Shown here: in pieces, positions 35,901 to 44,923 of the stretch
Numbering within the stretch: the stretch's first letter is position 1
Layout of the letters: the number at the start of each line of letters is the position of its first letter
From: Panaeolus papilionaceus
Lineage: Eukaryota; Basidiomycota; Agaricomycetes; Agaricales
Assembly (NCBI GenBank): GCA_015501605.1
Contig: JADNRZ010000022.1
Span: forward strand, 558,001 to 622,000
Length of the DNA: 64,000 nucleotides
Reading direction: 5' to 3'
Notes under the pieces: generated by a model
Databases searched by the model: none
What the model was told of the DNA's origin: nothing
Seen by the model: only the letters and a program-made list of their open reading frames with translations
Made by a program: the position numbers and the translations under genes

Positions 35901-37431
35901 CCATCCATGGGCTGACCTGAGTTCAGATAAGGCTTAGATTCGGGATTCAAAATTAGTGATCTAAAAATAGAGCACTTACGGCAAAGAGCTGGTCTTCGAT
36001 ATATACTACTCCATAGAGCGGCACAATGTTGTCATGCTTCAAGTCTCTCCAGACGGAAACCTCCCGAATAAATCGCTGAGGGCGCGTTAAACGAAGAAAG
36101 AAAATACGAGTGTTTATTCACACCTTCTGGACATCTTCGTTGTCACTCAAGGCACGAGGCAGCCGCAGAGCAACCTGAAATCATTCAGTCCAACTGTCGG
36201 ATGCTGTGAAAAGTGGGAACAGTGTACGTACCATTTCTCGATTTAGCCAATGACCTTGAGAACCAAATAAAATGAGCACAATGACAATGGTAGGCGGGCA
36301 AAGAGAACCGCAGCACCTTGATAAACGTCGTTGTACGGACCCGACGCGACTAGGCCACTGGTTAGCTCGATCTGGCCGGTTACTGTAATATGCAAGGTTT
36401 AGAAATAGGATTATTGAAAAAAAATGCAAGTACAACATACGATCTGTCAAGGGTGGCAACTTGGATGTCTGGCGATGTAAATCCCACAATCCGTTCTCGA
36501 ACACCTGCTTTTCGACTGGCTGCAGCTCAGGCTGCATGAGGACCTGAAGGAGCTCTTTCAGAAGGCGGCAAAGATGTCTGACGGAGCAAATAATAACACA
36601 CCGTCTGTAAGCTCTCCATCACTTCCTCGACTGGTCTGGGATGTTGGGAATTGGATGCTGGCTTCATGTTTAGTAACGCCTTCATCTCCTCGTTGTTGCT
36701 GATGATGCTTTGCAAGAGCTCTTTTATTTCGTTTTGATCTCGCGCTTTGACGAGATGGGATTCAACATTGCTGTGAGTCATCTCCAGACTCACTCCAATC
36801 TACACCCACCCACGCAGGTCAGTACACCGCAGTTATAGGACCAAGCGCTGAAGCGACGCACATTGAATTTCATGATAGCTGCATCCAAATCACGATGCAA
36901 TTTGTCAATTCCATCTTTAATTTCACGTTGCTGCAGAAAACTCTTTAGTTTGCCCCACGAGCCCCACTCCATGACTTTCCGGTTAATGCTCTGGACCATG
37001 CTGATAAGAGAAACTGGTTAGAGAACGGGACGCTCAGGCGATAAACAGAGATTCAACACACAAGTCCATCTCATCTGCAATCTGCGACACCCTTTCATCA
37101 TCTAAATCTTTAGAGTGGTCCTGAAGAGTGGACAAGAGGGTGCGGCAGCGATTGCTGAGGTCCCGACATTGTTGCTAGAGCAGAAAGCGAAGACCTTGAG
37201 AAACTGACAAAAGGACACTGAAAAGTCTTCGTACCTTGTATATTTTAACCGCCTCTATGCCCGAATACGTTGCTGTTACTGTCAAAGTTATTTCGTGAGA
37301 TTATATGTTCTTCCGAAATCTAGACGAGCATGCTCTCAAGCGATCCCATGCCTCTAAGAGCACTTACATAGTGTGAACCCAGCCTCGACTCCCGGAACAC
37401 CTGAGAGGGAGAGGAGAGTCCCCACATTCAT
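32926..37431 (-). CDS. MLKL-like helical domain - pseudokinase - RasGEF_N - RasGEF fusion protein
   Basis: Twenty exons from 37431 to 32926 encode 1108 aa, with phases closing throughout. Residues 1-186: helical bundle (GVPGVEAGFTLL, EAVKIYKQQCRDLSNRC, EWGSWGKLKSFLQQ). Residues ~220-483: TKL-like kinase fold with VASGPYNDVYQG, VALRLPRAL, LKHDNIVPLYG, IIHGDLRAENVLV, KLSNFGLSSF, GWTAPELIHG, SFSDIWSFGIVCLE and RCWSQKPESRPT. The VAIK lysine is Arg and DFG is NFG, so it is probably a pseudokinase. Residues ~484-700: Ser-rich linker. Residues ~700-820: RasGEF_N (GTLEGLVEQLITNFN, DIFLATYLDF). Residues ~848-1080: CDC25 RasGEF domain (TFNRLEPCDYMAHL, FFVLTAAECLELRNFASL, CVPWLGIHLKELN). RasGEF domains load GTP onto Ras-type GTPases. 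An activation role downstream of the helical/pseudokinase part is inferred. Exon 8 (36254-36232) is 23 nt. Confidence 0.85.
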
Positions 37432-37593
37432 TGGGTTCTTGGGTGGACAGACAAAGCGGTGCTGAGGGGAAGGGGAATGATGTTGGCTGCCCAGAGGAGA
37501 GTTTGATAAATGGAAAGCGGCAAGTCAGGGCAGCTCAATCTCCGTTTGGGTGTTATACAAATGTAAAGTGCAAATGTGGAACACTTGACGATC

Positions 37594-37690
37594 GGTAGCG
37601 TGGCCGAGTTGGTCTAAGGCGTTGGATTTAAGAACTTTCTTGATTCCCAATGGGCGAAAGTCCGCGCGAGTTCGAACCTCGCCGCTACCA
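37594..37690 (+). tRNA. tRNA-Leu(UAA), intron-containing
   Basis: The acceptor stem GGTAGCG pairs with CGCTACC at 37683-37689, followed by discriminator A. The D-arm GCCGAGTTGGTCTAAGGC and the T-arm GCGAGTTCGAACCTCGC are clear. A long variable arm (GGGC GAAA GTCC) marks a type II tRNA. The anticodon loop starts TTTAAGA, placing TAA as anticodon, and about 10-11 bases after it (ACTTTCTTGA region) form an intron at the usual position one base 3' of the anticodon. The top of the anticodon stem has an A-C mismatch. A T5 run near 37700 would serve as Pol III terminator. Confidence 0.9.
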
Positions 37691-37849
37691 AGATTCTTAT
37701 TTTTCTTATTTAGAGAGTATATTTTTTTTTGATTGAATTCAAGACAGCGTTTAGATATCGATTCTGTTTTTCACTATACGGTTTACAAAAAAAAAAAAAA
37801 AAACAAAGTACACTTCGATGAATATTGATCTAAATTGATACATGGATAA

Positions 37850-38975
37850 TTAGAACAACTGTAGACACATCATGAGTAAAATATATTATAAGCAAGAGGG
37901 GTTTGTTTACCTGGCTAATGCTGTCCTGGCCACCTGGACCTTCTCGTACTCTATGTCATGCAATAATTGAGATTTTGAATAAGTAAATAAGTGACAGCTG
38001 ACAATACCTCCGAGTGGGTTTGAATTGCTGAACTGGTTCCTCATCCCAAAGGCTTCCAATTGAATCGGTTCCTCCAGGGTTCTCTCGCACGCGTCTAGTG
38101 CACATAATTTCGGTTTGCAAAGTCTCGACTGAGAATGCTTCATAGCATCACGCACCTGCTAGGTTTGACCTGGGATGTGAAATTGATTCCGGCCTCCTCT
38201 GGCTCCTCGGTGGAAGCCTGTGCTCGAACAGGCACGGGCGCGGCAGTAGGCTGTATAAAAACATCAAGGAGTCATTCTCCCGTGGTCTCTGTCATTCAAA
38301 ATGACGTACTTCTGGCCCTGATCTAGGAGGTGCTTGAGATAAAGCATCGCCTTCGTCAACCTGAGCAAAGATATCAGAATGTGGGCCACCAGGGACAGTG
38401 CGCACGCGTCTGCTTGGCTTGAAGGCATCTGCGGTGGATTGTGCTAGTTCGATTTGAGCGTCTACTCGTGTATGGATGATGATATCTTCGGATTCATACC
38501 TGATTCGGCTTCTTGGGAAGCGGTGTTGGATGATGGCTCATCCTGGTTGGCGGTGAGCTTTCCAAACTTTGCATATCCTGGGAAGCATATCAGAATCAGG
38601 GTTGCATAAATTCAGTTCGTTGAAGACCATACGAGGCAGTTTGCTGATATTGTGGAAGTTGGTGTCAACAGTGGTTCCTGTGTACCTTTGAATAATGATT
38701 TAATAATGAAAGAAGATATCAAAGTTGAGTTTGTTACAGACTTCAAGAATTCAATCAGAGTTCTCTTGGTGAACACGATGCTGGTGTCGTCCCAGTCCAA
38801 CATTCCTTTGATGATTATAGGTTTCGATGTTCTTGAGAGGCATTATTGCTATCTTACCGAGACTGGAGGGCCATTCTCTCTCCTTGGAAAGATCGACAGT
38901 ATTGGTAGGGGTAAATCTAGTAGAAAAATTAGCCAGAGCTGTATTAAAACTCAACCAAACTTACGTGGAGGTCAT
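37850..38975 (-). CDS. Small protein with three Jupiter/HN1-like PGG motifs
   Basis: Ten exons encode 204 aa: 38975-38965, 38916-38858, 38805-38742, 38685-38633, 38577-38500, 38428-38310, 38250-38156, 38094-38008, 37950-37911, 37858-37850. The first coding exon is 11 nt and the last is 9 nt (Leu-Phe-stop). The N-terminal half reads MTSTFTPTNTVDLSKEREWP with LDWDDTSIVF. The C-terminal half holds three copies of a short motif: SRRVRTVPGGPHSDIF, SRRVRENPGGTDSIGSLW and TRRVREGPGGQDSISQLF. These resemble the S-x-R-V-x-x-x-P-G-G motif of the microtubule-associated Jupiter/HN1 family. A cytoskeletal role is only a suggestion. It is divergent from COQ7. Confidence 0.75.
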
Positions 38976-39177
38976 GGTTGCGTTGAATGTTGTGAAAGTC
39001 GTTGTCAAGCAGTTGTGCGAGCAAGTTGAGAAGGCACTTTGATCATCTCCTAAAGTCATGTGATCGCGCGATAGCTTTGCCGAATCGGAATGCATCATCG
39101 GCGCTTTCGTGGTGCAGAGCGACGAGCGACAACGGTCACAGTAGCAGGTTCTCAAGTTTACCATTATCAAGGCCATT
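38976..39177. promoter_or_regulatory. Bidirectional promoter, PGG-motif protein and COQ7
   Basis: A 202-bp interval separates the start codons of two divergent genes. No specific factor site is recognised. Confidence 0.5.
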
Positions 39178-39964
39178 ATGCTCCGAGTTTTTGCTAGACC
39201 TTGCTGCAGTCAAGCAAGATATTTTGCGACGTCTTCATCTTCATTTCCCTCGGATGCCTACACCAAACCCTCGGCAGCCGCCAGCTCTGACGCTGTAAAC
39301 ACCACACCCTCGGACTTGACGGAATCGCAGAGGAAAGCGCTGGACAGTGCACTCCGGGTTGACCAAGCAGGAGAAATCGCTGCAAACTATATATACATGG
39401 GTCAAAAAGCCATACTAGGTCGTGACCCGAAACTGAATGAATTAATTCAAGCAAGTAGTTTATTGGAGCTTATTATATCCAGCATTATTCAACTCTTTGC
39501 AGGAAATGTGGGATCAGGAAAAGAAGCACTTGGTGGTCATGGATAAACTACAAGTTCAGCATCGGGTTCGGCCAACCTTACTTTCCGAGGTTGCAAAAGT
39601 AGCAGGGTTTGGGCTCGGAGCAGCGACAGCACTAATGGGAAAAGAAGCAGCAATGGCTTGCACAGAAGCAGTGGAGACAGTAATCGGAGAGCATTACGAC
39701 GAGTAAGTCCAGTTCGTGTCATATCTGAATGAATTAACACTCATCCCAAAATTAAGTCAACTGAAGGAGCTAAGCCAATTTTCAACACAACACCCGAGTA
39801 TACCCTTGCTAAAGGAGGTCATTACCGAGTTCCGAGATGATGAATTAGAACATTTGGATATTGCAGTCGATAACTTTTCTCAGAGGGCACCCGCACATGC
39901 GTTACTGAGTAGCGTGGTTGGTTTGGGTTGCAAGGTTGCAATTGAACTATGTAAAAGGATATAG
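39178..39964 (+). CDS. COQ7: Demethoxyubiquinone hydroxylase, mitochondrial
   Basis: Three exons (39178-39450, 39503-39702, 39757-39964) encode 226 aa. The N-terminus MLRVFARPCCSQARYFATSS is an arginine-containing presequence for mitochondrial import. The di-iron carboxylate motifs of Coq7/Cat5 are all present: DQAGEIAANYIYMGQ, EMWDQEKKHL, EAVETVIGEHYD and EFRDDELEHLD. The enzyme performs the penultimate ubiquinone-biosynthesis step, hydroxylating demethoxyubiquinone on the matrix side of the inner membrane. Intron 1 begins GCAAGT, a GC-AG intron, required for the correct Gln-Glu junction. The gene ends 21 bp from the convergent complex I subunit gene. Confidence 0.95.
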
Positions 39965-39985
39965 TGGTTGTTTCTATTAGGAGTT

Positions 39986-40429
39986 CTATGACGATGCTGC
40001 CGCTTTGTTTTCAAGTGATTCGCCCTTGAGTTTGCCTGCGAAGGAATATTTGCCCTACAAAGCCAAGAATTAGCGTAAACCTCTGAATAACAGACACCAC
40101 GTACAGTGTAGTTATCGGCAAGGTAGTAGATGGCAGCGGGGACAACGAGGACTCCAAGCGCAAAAGTTCTCGTGGTTCTCCTTGTCCAGCGGAATCCCAG
40201 GTATGCATCTTCACGCTGGTAAACAATCGTAAGGACAGCAACAGAAAAGGTTTGATGCATGAATACACACCATACGGCTGAACCGCTCAATAGCGGGGTC
40301 AATCTACAACAAGTCAGTAATTTGTTTATATACCTGTTATAATTATTGTCGTACCTTTACTGGTCCTGTTAAATGAACAAATTAATAGCAGTGAGCAGTT
40401 GATGAAACCTGGGACGCACCGTGACCCAT
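39986..40429 (-). CDS. NADH:ubiquinone oxidoreductase B15/NDUFB4-like subunit
   Basis: Five exons (40429-40420, 40365-40355, 40303-40271, 40215-40105, 40054-39986) encode 77 aa. The protein reads MGHGPVKIDPAIERFSRMRE, then FRWTRRTTRTFALGVLVVP and AAIYYLADNYTGKYSFAGK, with one membrane helix in the middle. The DPAIERF...MRE plus R-T-T-R before a single helix is what I know of the fungal B15/NDUFB4 accessory subunit of complex I. The first coding exon is 10 nt and the second 11 nt, so seven residues are spread over two tiny exons. A ubiquinone-synthesis gene is convergent and a splicing-factor gene divergent. Confidence 0.8.
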
Positions 40430-40508
40430 GATGGTGGAAGTCAAGAATCGGAATGTTTTGTTTGGTCTTTGTTTGTCTCTCTTCTTGCTTTCTACCACCA
40501 CACTCATA

Positions 40509-43301
40509 ATGGCTTACAACCGCGAATGGGACAGAGGAAAGGACTCTTGGGATGAAGGCCACTCATGGCAATCTTCTGAATACAGGTCAAATGTTAGAGA
40601 AAGAGACGATGACTACGGTTACAACGATAACAAACGTAGAAAGTATAATAATGGAGTGAGTACAGCTAACTTGGCTTACACACAGGTACTCGTACTCATC
40701 AAACATGTTCGCAGGGCTACGAGGATGCCTACAATTACGACGAATCTTCTTCATATCCTCCACCTCATCATCATAGACGTGAAGACCAGTGGTCTCATGA
40801 TTACACCGTTGACGATCGCTCAAGAGGACCAGGGGGAGGACCAGGAGGGGGAGTTGCTAGAAAGCGTCTCGTCCCTTCTGAGCCCAGTCCCCATGTCATT
40901 TTCCTTGGACTAGATCCAGACTTTACCGAGGCCGATGTCTGTCGACTCCCATGTTTATTGACTTCTTTAAAACACGACACTGAAGTCGCTTCCCACTTAG
41001 CTTCAGGCATATCTCGTTTCAAAGGAATGCAACGTGGAGACTGTCACCATTATACGTGAACGCACATCAGGCACTTCCCCACCTTGTTATTTTGCTTTAA
41101 CCGCATGCATTAACGTACCTTCCGTTCGTTGGATTTTCTAAAGGTGCATCCAAGGGCTTTGGCTTCGCCCAATTTTCAACTGTCGATCTTGCTCGAGCGT
41201 TTGTCGACCCCAACTTCCCATTCATCCAAGTTCCACCACCAGCATCACACGGCGCTACGGCTACAGCGGCATTTTGGAGGGCTATGGAAACCAATAGTAA
41301 CAACCACAATGGTCGTCGGGTGAAGATTGATTACTCGCAGAGTGCAACTCCACACGACCGTGGTCGTTCCAACAGAGCGAACATGAACGACGGGACTCGC
41401 GATATTGGTAATGCCCAAGGACCCGTTTTACTCTTCCGAGGCTTGGATCCACTTTCTGGCCCCCAAGCCATTCATCAAGCCATGCTGAATTCAGCAGGCC
41501 CGGGCAAGCAAGGTGCTAAAGGAATGCGGCGTATCATTCTCATCAAGGATAAAGTCACCATGGCTAGCTTTGGTTTCACCTTCATCGAATTTGTCGATAA
41601 TCAGGTACAGCGTTTTTTACCCGTCCCTTCGTACTTTACTGATACGATCTCGATCGTTATAGTCTGCTGCAACGGTTCTTGCGAACACGATGTCAGCACA
41701 GCTGCACCCTGAAGGTTTCCGTATTTCCGATCGCCCGGTGGCTGCGTCCTTTGCACATGCGTATTCGTTCCAACTTGTTACCAATTTTCTCCAGAGAGAT
41801 GAAGCTTGCTTAATGTCAACCAACAGTCTCGGAGGAGGGGAAGGACAATGGGTCCGTTATTGGGACGAGTCTTCGACTGTTGCAGTTCTCGAATTTAAAG
41901 TTGAGGAGCCCGTTTCAAATGCCGCGCAAGCAAAGGAGAAGAAGGAAAAGAAGAAGCACAAGAGTGGGTGGTTTTAGTTTTAGTTCCTTGGGTCCTTCTG
42001 ACTTCTGGACCCAGGCGATGATGCACACAAAGCTGCCGTGGCTGCTCCGTCTGCTCTACCGGTGCTCGATAAGCCTGTTACATTGAGCTTTAACAAAGGC
42101 GCTAAAGCGGGTATGTTTTCTTCAATTGTCTCTGAAAATTCGCATTAAAACTTTGCAACCAGCTGTTACTAAAATACCCATCCTTGGTGTTTCATTGGAT
42201 GATGCACCGCCAGAAGAAAATAAAGATGAACCAGCTAATGATCCTAATAAACGTATGATGCTATCGTTCTCTTCATCAAACATCTACTTAGTTAATTGCA
42301 CGTTACATAGCCTTGGTGGTGAAAAAGGTCGCCCCTTTAATTTCAAGCAAGAAGGTAAGGTCGAACACCATTTCTCCTTGGGCCCTATTCATTAAAGTTG
42401 CTTTTGCAGACGGTCAACAACATCCACAAATGGAACCAAGTCCAAGAGGAACTTGCCCATGACGTCGCAGAACCCGTTGCACCTCCTGTACAACCCGTTC
42501 CTGCCAAATCTCTAGCTGCACCTGTTGCATCAACCAGCAGGGCACCAAGTGAAACAGCACCTGAAGCGGATGAACTTGAATTTTCTGATTCGACAGCGTT
42601 GATGTGCATCCTCTGCTCAAGGCAGTTCAAGACCCTGGACGTATTGAAGCGTCACAACAAAGAGTCAGAATTACATAAGGTGCTTTGATTCGTTTTTCCC
42701 TCTTCGTTAAGTTTCGTCTCACACAAGTCTTAGAAAAATTACCAAGACGCAAGTCTTCGTGAGGTCGCTCGTCAGAAGATGGCTGCTCGTAAGGCTACAG
42801 AGCAGCCCAAGTACCGCGATCGAGCCTCTGAGCGCAGGACGTTGTTCAACCAACCTGATACGCCTATGCCTGAGAAGGACGCCTCTTCGAGTAGCAGTGC
42901 AAGGAAGAAGCAACCTACGCCTCCACCACCACCTCCGCCCCCGCCTGTCAATCCTGGGAAAGATGAATCCAATGTGGGGAACAAGCTGTTGAAGATGATG
43001 GGCTGGAAAGAGGGTTCTGGATTGGGTACTGAGGGTGAAGGGAGAGTTGACCCTATGTTGGTGTTCCTTTTTGTTGGTAGTGATACGGTATTGACCCTTT
43101 TTGCTCTGCAGCGAGACGGCTGTCTATGCACAGGGTGTTGGACTTGGTGCCAGCAAAGGCAAGGATATCGGCAAGTACACAGAAGGGCTTACTAGCTATG
43201 TTGGCATGGCTCAGAATGCGGTATGTCCATCAGCTCAAAGTACGCTTGAACTCGACGGTTGACAGTTTCAATAGGCACGAGAAAGATACAATGCCTCATA
43301 A
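40509..43301 (+). CDS. RBM5/RBM10-like splicing regulator (RRMs, C2H2 zinc finger, G-patch)
   Basis: A multi-exon gene from ATG 40509 to stop 43299-43301. Order of domains: Arg/Asp/Tyr-rich N-terminus; RRM1 (HVIFLGLDPDFTEADL, ASKGFGFAQFSTVDLARAF); a second RRM (PVLLFRGLDPLSGPQAI, FGFTFIEFVDNQSA); Lys-rich linker; a C2H2 finger CILCSRQFKTLDVLKRH; poly-Pro; and a G-patch (LLKMMGWKEGSGLG). This layout is that of RBM5/RBM10/RBM6, U2/tri-snRNP-associated splicing regulators in the nucleus. The G-patch normally activates a DEAH helicase. The intron after RERTSG near 41080 appears to start with GCACTT, a weak non-GT donor, so that junction is uncertain. The 82-nt-upstream ATG at 40428 gives a hydrophobic extension and is less likely. 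Confidence 0.87.
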
Positions 43302-43554
43302 TTATTTCTTAATTTGTTTCTGATTTTTTTGCCACTTTCTTGCTTTCGTCTTTCCCAGACATTCGATTTATACACCTATGTCGCGCCTTTTATTTTACTA
43401 ATTCGTCTTGCCTTCATTCCGGTACATCTTTAATTCTTGCACGTCGGTCATGTTATGGTTGAAATTAGCATTATAAATAATGCAAATTATGGTATTAAAT
43501 GAGTGCGTTTTGTCAAGTGAGTGTAACAATGTGGTTCACAACAACATTATGTAT
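43302..43554. other. Short intergenic region between convergent genes
   Basis: AT-rich 250 bases between the ends of the RBM5-like and PEBP-like genes. No gene is seen. It likely holds both polyadenylation regions. Confidence 0.4.
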
Positions 43555-44702
43555 TTAGAGAAGGAGGGCAGCAAGGCCACCAACCAACAGGGTGAAAGAT
43601 GCGACTGCAGGCATGGAGCGGAAAGCATTGCCAGTGTTGTTTCCGTTGCCACCGGCGGGGGCGGAACCGGTAGGCTTGGGGGTGCCAGTGCCAGTGCCAG
43701 TGCCGCTGCTACCAGTGGAAGCTGGAGCCAAGGTAGAGCTGACAACAGCAGAGGTGGGCACAAGGCTGACAGTGGCAGTGCCTTCCTCGACTTGGATGTA
43801 GTTAGCCTGCAAGAAGATGGCGTTAGAACAGGAGTTCACATTTTGAACGATAGATCAGTCACATACAGCGATCAAAGGTCCGAGGCCAGTGTCCTGCAGG
43901 CACGGTGTTTGTCAGGAGGTCAGGAGCATGGAAGGATCGGAAAAACTCACCTTGACGTAGGCAGGCCAGTTGAAGGTGGCAACTGGGACGTTGGGCGTGG
44001 ACAAACCAGCGGGGGGAGTGAAAGTCGAAGGTTGCTCGTACAGGACAACAACGTAACTGAAAGAAGAAAAAAAGCAAAGATCAGATTCTTACGATGTCAG
44101 AACTTGGGAGAAATTGATCTTACCGATGAGGACCGCTTCCCGCAGCAGGCCAGGGACCAGCGTAGGGGGTAACGCCTAAAGCTGAGGAGTTGGTAATAGC
44201 ACCATTCTCAACTTTGACACCGTTCACGAGCCAGTGACGGGTTTGACCGTCTGGGAGCTCGGCGCCGACGATGTCAGCATCGACCATGGCAAGGGTGTAC
44301 GTGCCGGTGAGGGTCACTGAGGCGTTGCCTGGGGTGATGGTGACAGCTGGGGTAGGGCCAACCTCTGTAGAGCGAAATAGTTGTCAGGATGACGCCAGCG
44401 CGATAAATGATAATTGGAGGCGACTGACGCTCTTTGGCAAACTTTTGTCCAGGAGTAACATCTCCGACACCTAGAAATACACTCATATAAGCCATAAATC
44501 TCGCGACGCTCAATAAGTTTTATAAACCTGGGTAGTTCAAGTTCAGGAGAGCACTGGGGGTGAAAGACTCGAAGAGGTCGGGGACCAAGTGGGACTGAGT
44601 GAAGTGAGCCTGGATGGCCTTGATACCAGTAGCGGCATCCTGAGCTACGACTGAGCTGATGGAAAGGGCGAGGAGAGAAAGGACTGAAGAACGAGAAAAC
44701 AT
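43555..44702 (-). CDS. Secreted PEBP-like protein, probably GPI-anchored
   Basis: The gene reads from ATG 44702 to the stop at 43555-43557 with several introns. The N-terminus MFSRSSVLSLLALSISSVVA is a signal peptide. The core has phosphatidylethanolamine-binding-protein features: TYTLAMVDADIVG, then RHWLVNGV and GPHRYVVVLYEQP, corresponding to the D-P-D and GPHRY ligand-pocket motifs. A Ser/Thr/Gly/Pro-rich stalk and a hydrophobic end (ASFTLLVGGLAALLL) follow, as in a GPI-anchoring signal. It should sit at the cell surface or wall. PEBP proteins bind phospholipids or act as inhibitors; no specific function can be assigned. Confidence 0.85.
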
Positions 44703-44923
44703 GATGGTTAGAGAAGAAAAATGAGGGATGGAAACTGGCTTGCTCCATAACAGTGACAGTTGTATATGTAGACATCCATCGTTACATAAGATCTCTTGGC
44801 CGCCTTGGCGGATGGTATGCAAAATATCATTATAAAATACAAATGTGTGGGGGAGAAAATAATAATCTAGCTATGTAGTGAAAGAAAAAATGTCCTGGCA
44901 GTCGTAAAGAGCAGGTGGTATAA
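44703..44923. other. Intergenic, promoter of PEBP-like gene and 3' end of formin gene
   Basis: About 220 bases with no coding feature between two minus-strand genes. Confidence 0.4.

Noticed and set aside
43480..44172. 230-aa plus-strand open frame
   Set aside because: Antisense to the PEBP-like gene, with Gly/Ser/Ala repeats complementary to its stalk.
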